Under the pieces are notes generated by a model. It was given only the letters and a program-made list of their open reading frames with translations. It searched no databases and was not told the origin of the DNA. A stretch of 64,000 bases of DNA from positions 558,001-622,000 of the forward strand of contig CAWBMS010000007.1 of assembly GCA_963790045.1 (NCBI GenBank). The letters are read 5' to 3'. How positions within the stretch are numbered: the stretch's first letter is position 1; the number at the start of each line of letters is the position of its first letter. This document shows positions 25,938-35,646 of this stretch, one piece after another. Origin of the DNA: DATKMP01 sp963790045 (lineage in GTDB: Bacteria; Bacteroidota; Ignavibacteria; UBA10030). A program made the translations under genes and the position numbers.

Positions 25938-28559
25938 TTATTGAATGGGCAGTGCAATTTGAATGACAGGATTGCTCGATATATCCTGTGTTACCGATTG
26001 CGTCTTCGATTCGTACACAGCACGGAATTGAATTTTCGCAGGCAATAATTCTTTTGTTACGGTTCCATTCGTCGTTGTTCCAAAAACTTTCCAACCGCCT
26101 GCATAATAACTCACGGCGGCATTATTCAATGCGCTTCCGGATGAATTCGTTACATTCACCGTGCATAGTATTGTCGCGAACACAACTGTCGCACTAGAAT
26201 CGGTGTTCTGGCTTTTACTCACCGTGATACCGTTCGATGACAGGCGGAAAGAATATTTCATCGGCAGCAATTCTTTTGCTATAGTGCCGACGGATGTTGT
26301 TCCGAAGTTCTGCCAACTGCCGGAATAAAATTGCACAACACCCGTATCGATCGGTGTGCCGGTGCTGGAAAGCAGCTGCACGGTAACAGGAATTGTTTGA
26401 AAGTTGACGATCAAACTTGAATCGACATTTTGTGATTTACTGATTGTTGCGCCTTTATACGTCAAGCGGAAAGAATATTTTGCAGGTAATAATTCTTTCG
26501 TCACACCTCCGTTGATGGTCAATCCAATATCTTTCCAACCGCTCGAATAAAATTGGACAATGCCGGTATCAAGAGGCAAGCCCGCGCTTGTTTGTAATTG
26601 AACTTGAACAGGGACAGTTTGGAATACAATTGATGAACTCGAATCGATGTTTTGCGATTTACTAACAGTTGTGCCACTGTACGTGAGACGGAACGAATAT
26701 TTGATCGGCAATAGTTCTGTCGAAATGACGCCGTTCGATGTTGATCCCATCGTTCTCCATCCGCCGGAATAATACTGTACGATGGCGGTATCTAATGCTA
26801 ATCCTGAACTCGTTTGCAATTGCACTTTGGCAGGAGTTGTCTGGAAAACAATGGTTGGGAGCGAATCAATATTTTGCGCTTTGCTGATAGTAGAAGACTG
26901 ATACGTAAGCCGGAATGAATATTTTGCCGGTAATAATTCTTTTGTTACTGCGCCGTTTACCGTTGTACCAAAATCTTTCCAAGCACTTGCATAGTATTGA
27001 ACAATGCCAGTATCCAATGAAACACCTGTACTGGTTTTAAATTGAACGGTAGCCGGTATGGTTCGAAAAACGATTGTCGCGTTAGAATCGATATTCTGTG
27101 ATTTGCTGATGGTCGTTCCATCGTATGTTAAACGGAATGTATATTTTAGCGGCAAAAGTTCTTTGGCAACCGCGCCATTGGATGTTGTACCGAATGTTTG
27201 CCAACCGCCAGCGTAATATTGAATGATACCTGTATCCAAAGGAATGCCATTGCTCGTTTGTAATTGTACTGTTGTCGGAATAGTTTGGAAGACAACTATT
27301 GCATTGGAATCGACATTTTGTGTTTTGCTAACCGTGACACCATTATACGTTAAACGAAACGTATATTTTATCGGAAGCAGTTCTTTTGTAATAATACCGT
27401 TTGTTGTTGTTCCGAAATCTTGCCACCACGCCCCATAGGGGCTTGCAACATTATATTGCACTACACCTATATCCAATGGATTGCCCTGACTGTTTTGTAG
27501 ATTTACAGAAACATTTTTCGTTTGAAAAATAATTGTTGAATCATTTTTTATCGTAACATTTGTTTTCGTTTGTGTGCCGTACTCATACGTCATGCGTAAG
27601 CTTACTTTCTTATGCGTGGTGTTGACCCTGAATATGCCGTTATTGTTATTCACCGCATCTTTCCATGCGCCGCTCTCATAATATTGTAAGTAACCGGTAA
27701 GCAGGGCAACGCCGGTGCTGTTGGTTAACTTGACGATACAGCCGGATGTTGGAATTTGCGATATAAGATACGCTGCGTTATAGTAAAGAAGAGCGTATGC
27801 TTCGCTTGTTAAATTGTTTGTGCTGTCGCTGATAGCATTTAAAAGAACAGTTTTCAATATCTGATTAACGGAATCTAAAATCCCTAACTGGAATACGGCT
27901 TTTGCCGATGCAAAATAATTGAGATACTTATTCGCCGTCGCATCATCTTTTATCCAGCCCAATGCACGGGATTGTGTGGTATAGCTACTGAGCGTGTCTA
28001 AAAAATCTAAGGGTGCAAAGGGATCAGGGATTGTAACGGGTCCAATGGTTTTACCAATAACACCGGGACCATAAGGTGTGAGATCACTATAACCAGGAAT
28101 TATGTCTGTTGCCATTCCATCCGGAAAAGTTGGAACAGAGTGATTTCCTTCAGCATAATAGATAACGATTCCAGGAAGGTTGTTCGAGATAAACGAATAT
28201 CCCGCAAGAGTAACGTTTGGTTTAATAGCATTTATATAGCCATCTCCTGTATCGTTGACGGCAGCTATCCACCTAATCAAAGATTCAGTCTGAGAAAAAA
28301 ATAAGCCATCCCAATTATTTGCCGACGTCATTTGATAAACATCAATACCGGCAATACAGTGTAACGTAAACTCCTCAATTTCTTGTTTGGCTTTTGATCC
28401 ATTTTGCAATAAATAATTGAATTGATAAGCTTTATTCATTAGTGTTACTTTTGCATGTTGATTCAGATCGATTTTATTACCAACATCAACCGAATCTTGA
28501 CTAAAGGTATTTGCAAAAAACAAAACAAAGACTAATATTTCTATTTTTAAGGTATTCAT
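25938..28559 (-). CDS. Large secreted protein with eight ~74-residue beta repeats
   Basis: 873 residues. A signal peptide (VFVLFFANTFSQ) and an N-terminal domain of ~270 residues (YQFNYLLQNGSKAKQEI, GYSFISNNLPGIVIYYAEG) are followed by eight tandem repeats of about 74 residues to the end. Typical repeat landmarks are VQLQTS-G-PLDTG, VQYYSGGW, a GTTxNG turn, KELLPxKYSFRLTY and SKSQNIDS. The first repeat is most diverged. Each looks like a small transthyretin/prealbumin-type or Ig-like sandwich. There is no T9SS tail of its own, but a T9SS-tail protein is encoded 11 bp downstream. A cell-surface stalk or adhesin role is inferred. Confidence 0.8.
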   Translation of the reverse strand: MNTLKIEILVFVLFFANTFSQDSVDVGNKIDLNQHAKVTLMNKAYQFNYLLQNGSKAKQEIEEFTLHCIAGIDVYQMTSANNWDGLFFSQTESLIRWIAAVNDTGDGYINAIKPNVTLAGYSFISNNLPGIVIYYAEGNHSVPTFPDGMATDIIPGYSDLTPYGPGVIGKTIGPVTIPDPFAPLDFLDTLSSYTTQSRALGWIKDDATANKYLNYFASAKAVFQLGILDSVNQILKTVLLNAISDSTNNLTSEAYALLYYNAAYLISQIPTSGCIVKLTNSTGVALLTGYLQYYESGAWKDAVNNNNGIFRVNTTHKKVSLRMTYEYGTQTKTNVTIKNDSTIIFQTKNVSVNLQNSQGNPLDIGVVQYNVASPYGAWWQDFGTTTNGIITKELLPIKYTFRLTYNGVTVSKTQNVDSNAIVVFQTIPTTVQLQTSNGIPLDTGIIQYYAGGWQTFGTTSNGAVAKELLPLKYTFRLTYDGTTISKSQNIDSNATIVFRTIPATVQFKTSTGVSLDTGIVQYYASAWKDFGTTVNGAVTKELLPAKYSFRLTYQSSTISKAQNIDSLPTIVFQTTPAKVQLQTSSGLALDTAIVQYYSGGWRTMGSTSNGVISTELLPIKYSFRLTYSGTTVSKSQNIDSSSSIVFQTVPVQVQLQTSAGLPLDTGIVQFYSSGWKDIGLTINGGVTKELLPAKYSFRLTYKGATISKSQNVDSSLIVNFQTIPVTVQLLSSTGTPIDTGVVQFYSGSWQNFGTTSVGTIAKELLPMKYSFRLSSNGITVSKSQNTDSSATVVFATILCTVNVTNSSGSALNNAAVSYYAGGWKVFGTTTNGTVTKELLPAKIQFRAVYESKTQSVTQDISSNPVIQIALPIQ

Positions 28560-28569
28560 AAATTTATCC

Positions 28570-30175
28570 TTATCGTATTGTTACATGGAAATGGGTTCCT
28601 TCTTTTCCAATGTTGGGACTATTTATACCGATACTTTTCATCCAATAATTAAGCTGGGTTGCGGTAATACTTCTTGTTGTGTTTGTCTGCGTTAGAGCGA
28701 CATTGCTAATGTCCACACTGACGCCTTCTCTATGAGTCTGATGTGGCGTATTCCAATTGTTGGTATAATCAAAGGGACCACCATCGGCAAGACTCATATC
28801 ATTATATCTCAATCGATATTTTTTCTTTGCGTAAACGGTGTCTGCTAATATTTCAAGATGATTGAGAAGGCTAGGATTGCCAAAATGATTCTTACTATGC
28901 TGTGAACCACCTGCATTCGCACCAGTCAAAACATAATGCTCACCTTCTGTCAGTTCACTAAAGTCACCCATCTTTAATGTTATAATTGCTGTTGCAGTAT
29001 CGTTCTTTGTTCTTCCCTGAACAAAGAAAGAATCCACACCGCCAATACCGCTGCAAAGATACACATAACTTGCCGAACCCATGCTGCCAGTGACTGCAGA
29101 CAATGTTGTTACAGTGTCCTGTCCATCGATGAATCTTCCTGTTGGCCTATTGTCTGTATGGTTATGCCCGCCTGAATTTGCACGGACATAGGCGCTCAGT
29201 GTAAACGGATAATTTGCCATCGGCTCTCCATTGGGCCTTTTAACAATCACATTAACATAGGTGGAACGAACCTTTGAATAATCAATGACTCTTGCAGTTT
29301 TTGGGCCCTTGTTGTCGTTATCACCTAATGGTTTCAATTGATCATCGGTTGTCGTAAGCGTAATAATGGGGCCTAATATTTTAAAAGAAGGACCTAGAAC
29401 TTACTGCCCCACTTGTAGCTTTAATGGTTACCTGTGCTGTCGTATCTGGTGTTTCACCATTCGCAGAATATTGAAAGGGACAAAAATCATTATAGTAATA
29501 CGTAACGCTTGTTCCAAGACTCTGATTAGTTCCATCGGTTGTTAAAAATCCTCCATACTGTGCACCCGCTGTGATGGTATAGGTGACTCCAAACGAAGGA
29601 TCCCATCCGGGATCAGAACATGATGCATAATTGTCTAATAAAGTGACGCCAACCGTACTTGATCCTCCATGTCCCATATCAGAAATACCATTGAGTGTAA
29701 AACCGCTTCGCATCTGGTAGCTCCAATTAGAAATGATCTGCGCCGGTCCAGAAACATCTCCAGTATGATCTTGGACAAGAACATCACCGTAATACCAACG
29801 TTGACTTAAAGTTCCGGCAGAAGTAGTGTAGAATCTAAGAACATTCACATACACACCGCCATTTGCATAAGCCGAGCCGGTAAAGGTTTGTTTGCTGCCG
29901 TCAAAATCCGATGATTGATTCGTTCCGTCACAGTATGAACCAACAGAAAGAACGTGCCAAATACCTGACGCCATATTTACACCCCCACTATATGATACTT
30001 CGTACCGAATTGTTGAAGCTGCCGGTACCACTGGTGCAGAAAAAATCGTTGCTTTATTCACTGTCATCGCTTTCGGTTTTATCTCCACCCGCTCTTTAAT
30101 ATGCACCTGTGCAATGGAAGAAGAGATAGGGATGCAGAAGATTCCTGCGGTAAGAACAACCCAATGTCGTATCAT
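28570..30175 (-). CDS. Secreted protein with a LAS-type metallopeptidase-like C-terminal domain (frameshifted)
   Basis: About 535 residues across two frames. The ATG at 30175 has GGGAG upstream and a signal peptide (VLTAGIFCIPISSSIAQ). The first part is Ser/Thr/Gly-rich and beta-like. The frame shifts near 29390 and continues GPSFKILGPIITLTTTDDQ, an Ig-like segment (VNVIVKRPNGEPMANYPFTL), then a domain with THREGVSVDIS and a closing GTHFHVTIR. The pairing HxxGxxxD ... HxH is the zinc pattern of LAS peptidases (M15, M74), which cut peptidoglycan peptides. No sequence search was possible; the domain call rests on these motifs. Confidence 0.6.
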
Positions 30176-30261
30176 AAATTCTCCCAAAATTTATATCCAC
30201 ACCCTTACGTGAGGAGTGATACAATAGTTCTTTATCTGTCTTTAAATTTTATCTGGTACTT

Positions 30262-30299
30262 TTCGTGTGCAGACTGTTCATGAACAACCCGCACACGAA
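30262..30299. promoter_or_regulatory. Nested perfect palindromes upstream of the secreted-protein run
   Basis: Nine-bp arms ttcgtgtgc/gcacacgaa enclose a perfect 12-bp palindrome tgttcatgaaca. It lies about 90-125 bp upstream of the start at 30175, so it could be an operator or a cruciform site. The rest of 30176-30440 is AT-rich without a gene. Confidence 0.35.
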
Positions 30300-30443
30300 C
30301 ATAGCAATATTAGGAATAAAGGAAGATGATGTCAAGTTAATTTTTTAAGAAAAATCAATATTGCAAAATGAACAATAAAATAAGGATTAAAATATTGATT
30401 TTATCTTAATGCAGGAAGTAAGAAATATCGATGCTAACAAACA

Positions 30444-30471
30444 ACCCGGGTGAAGTGCCCGGGTACTGATA
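30444..30471 (-). terminator. Rho-independent terminator of the metallopeptidase gene
   Basis: Perfect stem acccggg/cccgggt with loop tgaagtg, followed on the minus strand by TTGTTTGTT, about 30 bp after the stop codon at 30493. It is duplicated at 24862-24889. Confidence 0.75.
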
Positions 30472-30492
30472 AATTTGTTGTTCTCTGCGTTG

Positions 30493-32292
30493 CTACTTCA
30501 AGAGAACGAATTTTTTTGTTTCAGTAAAATGATCTGCGATGATCCGGTAAAAATATACGCCACTTGCGAAGTGCGAACCATCGAACGAAACGGAATGAAC
30601 TCCCGAAGGCATGTTTTGATTGACGAGCGTTGCAATTTCATGTCCTAATAGATCATACACTTTCAAAGATACGATGCCTGCTGCCGGTAATTGGTAACGA
30701 ATGACTGTCGTCGGATTGAACGGATTGGGATAGTTTTGATTCAATCCGTACTGATGCGGAAGACTCGAGGATGCTGTAACGTCTGTTGCTGCAGTTGAAT
30801 CTCCGGATGTTGTGAATGAAAATGTTGAAGTGTGGGAACCGGATGTATCGTACACAATGAAATTGATTTTGGAATATGTTGTGCCATACAATGGTTCTGA
30901 AAATTGTGCATTGGTCGGAACCGCAACGACACGGCTGGCGCCTGATCCTGTTTCTACGGCTTGAACAAAAAGCGACGAACTGTCTGTCGTGAATTTTGCT
31001 TTGAGATGATACCCTCCGGTGATCGAATAATATTGCGAGGCATATCGTTCGACAGAAATATTACTGACGGAATTGTTGGGCGTATTATAATTTATTGTCG
31101 AGACATCTGCTAATCCTGCGTACCGGTATCCGTAGAGAGGATTGACCGTCGTGTCATTGAGAATATTGGCGATAAACCAGTCCGGCAGCAAGTCGTTAAA
31201 GCGATGCGCACTGCCGACATTTTTTAATGCATCGTTAAAGCAATTCACACTATCATATACGCTGGCAACAATTTTTTTGAACACACCGATGCCGATTTGA
31301 TCGTGAAGGTAAGTAAAATATCGTGCAGCGCGAGAATAATCTTTTTGCACGGCATTAATACTGTCGGTGCGCCAATCTAAGAGATAATGATTCGTTTCAC
31401 CTTCATAAAGATTTTGCTGGTAAATAGTATATCCGCAATTGACTTCGGCGAAGACAGAGCACCCTTCGTTGATAAATGTTAAATGATCTACTCCATTTCC
31501 ACCATTTAAATCACCATTAACGATATAATTATAATTGAAGTGAATCATGTGCTGAAATTCATGTGCGGTGGTCGAACAGGCGTCAGTAAATCCTGTCGTT
31601 GTTGTCAGATTGGCAGGATTGCAATCGATATATAAAATTTCGGTGTTATTGGAATGCCGTGTTGAACCAAGTTCTTGTTGAACTTCCGCATCGGGATATT
31701 CGTTTATATCGTAAAAATACCCGGCAACATAACCGCCGGTACCGGTAAAGCCATCGCGAATATTTAAAATAAGAATAATAATTTTCGGATCGTTATAGAT
31801 ATTTTGAATGGGAGGTTTACCAAAGGTCGAAGTATCAGTCTGATAAATTCCTCGTGCCGGGTTTGCAGGTATGCGTGTTTCAAATGCACTCAACACAGAA
31901 TCGACAACGGCTTGATTGACTTTGCCGGTGACCGTTCCGGTTGCTGTTGTCCAGTTTGAATCTTCAACGAAGATATAACAATAATTTCCAACAGCACGAC
32001 ACGTGGAAGGAACAAGATATTCCGTATTGGTAACAAGATTGGTTGCATACCAATTATGAGTCGATCCGGGATTGAATCCCCACGAGCCGGTTGTTTTTCG
32101 AAGCGCTGTGGTTTGTGTTTTTATTGCAGAATGTAAAAGTCTGTTATTTTGTATGAGCTGTCCGTGCTTTCTTAATACATCCGAGCCGGGGATAGGATAT
32201 ATTTCTGAAGATGATTGCGAATAAAGAGCGTTCGCTAAGCCAAATAACAATACTGTTGTGATGAAGAATTTTAAAAAAAAGTATGAGCGCAT
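30493..32292 (-). CDS. Secreted HEFQH zinc metallopeptidase with T9SS tail
   Basis: 599 residues from the ATG at 32292, with AAGGA upstream. Signal peptide (FFITTVLLFGLANALYSQ), pro-region, then the zinc site H244-E-F-Q-H248 in TTAHEFQHMIHFN and a downstream NEG (275-277) in FINEGCSVFAE, which would supply the third ligand. This arrangement matches gluzincin-type M30/M6-like peptidases. After a beta-sandwich the protein ends in a complete T9SS tail (NYPNPFNPTTVIRYQLP, KVYDLLGHEIATLV, KKFVLLK). It should be an extracellular or surface protease. Its last 140 coding bases and terminator are duplicated at 24868-25057. Confidence 0.85.
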   Translation of the reverse strand: MRSYFFLKFFITTVLLFGLANALYSQSSSEIYPIPGSDVLRKHGQLIQNNRLLHSAIKTQTTALRKTTGSWGFNPGSTHNWYATNLVTNTEYLVPSTCRAVGNYCYIFVEDSNWTTATGTVTGKVNQAVVDSVLSAFETRIPANPARGIYQTDTSTFGKPPIQNIYNDPKIIILILNIRDGFTGTGGYVAGYFYDINEYPDAEVQQELGSTRHSNNTEILYIDCNPANLTTTTGFTDACSTTAHEFQHMIHFNYNYIVNGDLNGGNGVDHLTFINEGCSVFAEVNCGYTIYQQNLYEGETNHYLLDWRTDSINAVQKDYSRAARYFTYLHDQIGIGVFKKIVASVYDSVNCFNDALKNVGSAHRFNDLLPDWFIANILNDTTVNPLYGYRYAGLADVSTINYNTPNNSVSNISVERYASQYYSITGGYHLKAKFTTDSSSLFVQAVETGSGASRVVAVPTNAQFSEPLYGTTYSKINFIVYDTSGSHTSTFSFTTSGDSTAATDVTASSSLPHQYGLNQNYPNPFNPTTVIRYQLPAAGIVSLKVYDLLGHEIATLVNQNMPSGVHSVSFDGSHFASGVYFYRIIADHFTETKKFVLLK

Positions 32293-32573
32293 TGAATCGT
32301 TCCTTATCGTCGTTAGTTCATGATCTATTTCAATAAACGAAATCTTTTTGAAATACCCAACGATAGAGATCAATCGGTACGCAGATTTAACAATCTTTAC
32401 AATTATTCATGGATATCGATCATCATTGTATCGAATATGGCATGAGGAACGAGATAAAGATACACGAGAACAAAAAAGAAATGATTTGGGGAAAGTTACT
32501 GAATACTGAAAATGATTTGAAGGAAGGAACAGCGCGCCGTTTGTAGAACGACGCGTTGTTCGATGAGACAAAA

Positions 32574-33071
32574 TTATAACTTAATAAATTTATCGGCAGG
32601 TAACCCGCAGACGCTGCATTTTTCTGTCGGTTTGCCGAATTCGATATTGCCGCAGACAGGACAAATGTAAATTTCACTCACGTTCAAATCTTTTCCTTGT
32701 TCAACGGCTTCAAGTGCAAGTTTATATAATTGTGCATGCACCGCTTCTACTTTGAGCGCATAGTTGAACATCCGTTTTGCCTTGTGATTGTCCGCGTTTG
32801 CTTGTTCCAGCATCGGCGGATACATTTTGGTGAATTCGTACGTTTCTCCTGCGATAGCGGCTTTTAAATTTTCTGCCGTCGAACCGACGCCGTCCTGTGC
32901 GCCGAGATGCCCTTCGGCATGAATGCGTTCTGCTTCGGCTGTGGTGTTGAACAACAGCGCAATATTTTTGAAGCCATCTTTTTCCGCTTTCTTGGCGAAT
33001 GCTTTATATTTTTGAAATGCCTGACTCTCGCCGGCAAAGGCATCTTTTAAATTTTCTAATGTCGTGGGCAT
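32574..33071 (-). CDS. rbr: Rubrerythrin
   Basis: 165 residues, the classical length. A ferritin-like diiron domain carries the expected glutamates and histidine (AGESQAFQKY, TAEAERIHAEGH, AGETYEFTKMY, KVEAVHAQLY), followed by a rubredoxin-like iron site with two CxxC pairs (CPVCGNIEFG ... CSVCGLPADKF). It reduces hydrogen peroxide in anaerobes and microaerophiles, using electrons from a rubredoxin reductase. It suggests the host meets oxygen but lives with little of it. Single gene; no rubredoxin partner is adjacent. Confidence 0.95.
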   Translation of the reverse strand: MPTTLENLKDAFAGESQAFQKYKAFAKKAEKDGFKNIALLFNTTAEAERIHAEGHLGAQDGVGSTAENLKAAIAGETYEFTKMYPPMLEQANADNHKAKRMFNYALKVEAVHAQLYKLALEAVEQGKDLNVSEIYICPVCGNIEFGKPTEKCSVCGLPADKFIKL

Positions 33072-33144
33072 AAATTCTCTCTTTATAATTGATGATAAGT
33101 AAATATTTTTTGTTTTGATTCGATTTAAAAATTTTTCCGGGTCA

Positions 33145-33630
33145 TTATGCTATTTTATAGCCGATCTTTCGCAGTAGCGATTTTCTGCCTTGAATGTCGT
33201 CGTCAGTTTCGATGCCTTGTGTTTTCATGCCATCGATGATGCCGAGAATGCCGCGGCCTTGTTCTGTTTCCGCGATGAGCACTTCTACGGGATTTGCCGT
33301 TGCGCAATAAATGTTGCAAACTTCCGGAACATTTTTGATCGTGTTCAAAATGCTGACCGGAAATCCGTGTTCGATGAAAACGATAAACACATGCCCGCAT
33401 GCGAGCGCCATAGCGTTTTGTTTTGCCATCTCCATCAGAATATCGTCGTTGCCGGTGAAACGAACGAGTGCGGGACCAGATGATTCGCAGAATCCCAATC
33501 CGAATTTTATTTGCGGATTGGTTTGTACAATCGCTTCGTGAATATCTTCCACTGTTTTAATAAAGTGCGATTGGCCCAAAATAAAATTTGTTGCTTCGGG
33601 TTTTTCGATTCTAACAGTTTTCAGTTCCAT
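33145..33630 (-). CDS. Adenosine-specific kinase family protein (PF04008)
   Basis: 161 residues, the usual length, with the family blocks NFILGQSHFIKTVEDIHE, KFGLGFCESSGPALVRFTGND, CGHVFIVFIEHGFPVSILN and AETEQGRGILGIIDG. Archaeal members bind adenosine and were named adenosine-specific kinases; the activity in bacteria is less clear. An adenosine deaminase lies 3.4 kb away, which hints at purine turnover but on the other strand. It is separated from rubrerythrin by 74 bp on the same strand. Confidence 0.9.
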   Translation of the reverse strand: MELKTVRIEKPEATNFILGQSHFIKTVEDIHEAIVQTNPQIKFGLGFCESSGPALVRFTGNDDILMEMAKQNAMALACGHVFIVFIEHGFPVSILNTIKNVPEVCNIYCATANPVEVLIAETEQGRGILGIIDGMKTQGIETDDDIQGRKSLLRKIGYKIA

Positions 33631-33729
33631 AACAACTCCTTTGAGTATGCAAATTTATTCCTCAATGTACAAAATCTTGTTGAAAGTACATCATTTGTTG
33701 GGTACGAAGAAGAATCTTGAAACGGTTGT

Positions 33730-34206
33730 TTATTCCATTGCGCTAACAGGGATCAAAAATTTTAAAATGCCGGTACCGAAGTGCAGTGGGCTATCAATTT
33801 CCACCAGCGCCAATGAACATGGCTTCATTTCTAAATAAATGAAACGATTGTCGGCAAGAACGGTCGTAACTGTTTCTGAAAGATGCGGTTCGTGTCCGAC
33901 CAACAGAATCGATTCAACATTTTGTTCATCCAGAAGGTTGACAAGCTGTTTGGGGTTGGAGCCATTGGTCAAATATTCCGTGGAATTGAATCGATGCGCG
34001 CACACGAACGATTGTACAATGGTTCCCGTTTCTCGTGCGCGGGCAAGTGGGCTTGTAAAAATACTGTTGACGGGTGTATGCGTTCGCTGTAAGAACGTAC
34101 CAACAGCCGTTGCCTGTTTTTTCCCCGTGTCGGTCAATGGGCGCTGGGCATCGCTCATCGTGCTGTTTCGAACTGCCTCGCCGTGTCGAAGAAAATAAAG
34201 CAGCAT
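33730..34206 (-). CDS. sixA: Phosphohistidine phosphatase SixA-like
   Basis: 158 residues from the ATG at 34206. Histidine phosphatase superfamily: RHG motif in YFLRHGEAV, SPLARARETG, and the second histidine in LLVGHEPHLSE. SixA removes phosphate from histidine-containing phosphotransfer domains; short members of this kind occur widely in bacteria and are sometimes general phosphatases. It is 45 bp downstream of a sigma-54-type response regulator on the same strand, which supports a signalling role by context only. Confidence 0.85.
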   Translation of the reverse strand: MLLYFLRHGEAVRNSTMSDAQRPLTDTGKKQATAVGTFLQRTHTPVNSIFTSPLARARETGTIVQSFVCAHRFNSTEYLTNGSNPKQLVNLLDEQNVESILLVGHEPHLSETVTTVLADNRFIYLEMKPCSLALVEIDSPLHFGTGILKFLIPVSAME

Positions 34207-34250
34207 ACCTATCAATGTCCGATCTTGTTGAGGTGGAACGAATCGCGAAA

Positions 34251-35630
34251 TTATTCTTTTGTAAGATTGTATTGCTGAATTTTAGTGTAGAGCGTCTTCA
34301 CACTGATGCCGAGAATTTGCGATGCGGTGTTTTTATTCCAGCCCACCGATTTCAATACACCGGCAATGTGTATTTTTTCGATGTCGTGCATCGAAATAGC
34401 TCCGCCCAATTGAATGCCGCCGGATGTTGCTGTGCTGTCTTTTGCTACCACCGGGCGCCGTCCGATTGGCAGAGCAATATCATCGACTTGAATAAGATTG
34501 TCTTTGCACAAAATACTTGCACGTTCGATCACATTTTCTAATTCGCGCACATTTCCGGGCCAATCATATTTCATCAACAATTCTAACGCTTTCGGTTCGA
34601 TCATAATCAAGCCGCGCGGCCGCACACGATTCTTGAGGAAGTAATCGACTAACAACGGAATGTCGTTTGTCCGCTCACACAGTGCGGGCACGGTAAGCGT
34701 AATAACATTGATGCGGTACATCAAATCTTCGCGAAATTTTCCGTCGGTCACGGCGTCTGTTAATTTTTTGTTGGTGGCGGAAATAACACGGACATCCGAA
34801 CGCAAATTTTTATTGCCGCCGACGCGGCGAAATTCGCCGGTCTGCAAGAATCGAAGAAGTTTCGGCTGCAATCCGATATTGATTTCGCCGATCTCATCGA
34901 GAAACAATGTACCGCCGTTGGCAATTTCCACAATGCCCTGTTTCATCTGATGCGCGTCGGTGAATGCGCCTTTCTCGTGGCCGAAGAGTTCGCTCTCTAA
35001 TAAATTTTCCGGAATAGAAGCGCAGTTAAGTGCAACGAACTGCTGATCTTGACGCAGACTATTTTTGTGAACGAAAATCGCAACCAGTTCTTTTCCCGTA
35101 CCGCTGGCGCCTTGAATCAAGACCGGCGAATCTGTCGGCGCAACTTTTGCCGCGACGTTCAGCAATTCTAACATCGGTTTGCTTTCGCCGATGATGTTGC
35201 CTGCGTAAATGTGACGCGCAAGTTCGGATTTTAGAACTTTGTTTTCGATGCTCAACCGTTTGCGTTCAACCGCACGTTCGATGGTGGAGAGTAATTCATC
35301 GCCGGAGTACGGTTTGGTGACGTAATTGTACGCGCCAAGCTGCATGCACTCGACGGCAATCTTAATATCATGTACGCCGGTGAGCATGATGACTTGGGTA
35401 TCGAATGAATTATCCCGGATGAATTTTAACACTTCAATTCCATCCACACGCGGTAATTTGATATCCAACAATACGAGATCAAAATTTTTCTGCTGGAGAA
35501 TATTGATGGCGGCAACACCATCGACGGCTGTATCGATTTTATATCCTTCTTCTGCCAGTAGTGCTTGGACAACTTGTAAGAACGATTCTTCATCGTCCAC
35601 GGCGAGAATACTAATAGCTTCTTTTGGCAT
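34251..35630 (-). CDS. NtrC-family response regulator (receiver, AAA+, Fis-type HTH)
   Basis: 459 residues. Receiver with phospho-acceptor D56 (LVLLDIKLP), AAA+ domain with Walker A GASGTGKE (174-181), Walker B GGTLFLDEIGE (239-249), and a C-terminal Fis-type HTH (NKNTASQILGISVKTLYTKI). The sigma-54 contact loop reads GAFTDA (221-226) rather than GAFTGA, so the fifth position differs. It normally activates sigma-54 promoters. It follows the hybrid histidine kinase with a 16-bp gap, clearly one operon, and is the likely output of that kinase. Confidence 0.93.
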   Translation of the reverse strand: MPKEAISILAVDDEESFLQVVQALLAEEGYKIDTAVDGVAAINILQQKNFDLVLLDIKLPRVDGIEVLKFIRDNSFDTQVIMLTGVHDIKIAVECMQLGAYNYVTKPYSGDELLSTIERAVERKRLSIENKVLKSELARHIYAGNIIGESKPMLELLNVAAKVAPTDSPVLIQGASGTGKELVAIFVHKNSLRQDQQFVALNCASIPENLLESELFGHEKGAFTDAHQMKQGIVEIANGGTLFLDEIGEINIGLQPKLLRFLQTGEFRRVGGNKNLRSDVRVISATNKKLTDAVTDGKFREDLMYRINVITLTVPALCERTNDIPLLVDYFLKNRVRPRGLIMIEPKALELLMKYDWPGNVRELENVIERASILCKDNLIQVDDIALPIGRRPVVAKDSTATSGGIQLGGAISMHDIEKIHIAGVLKSVGWNKNTASQILGISVKTLYTKIQQYNLTKE

Positions 35631-35646
35631 ACGTAGCTCTTTTTAA

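Noticed and set aside
32423..32677. An 84-residue minus-strand frame after rubrerythrin
   Set aside because: It reads the end of the rubrerythrin gene in another frame and continues into AT-rich spacer.
34074..34541. 155-residue plus-strand frame
   Set aside because: It spans the antisense of sixA and the end of the NtrC-like regulator, both well supported.
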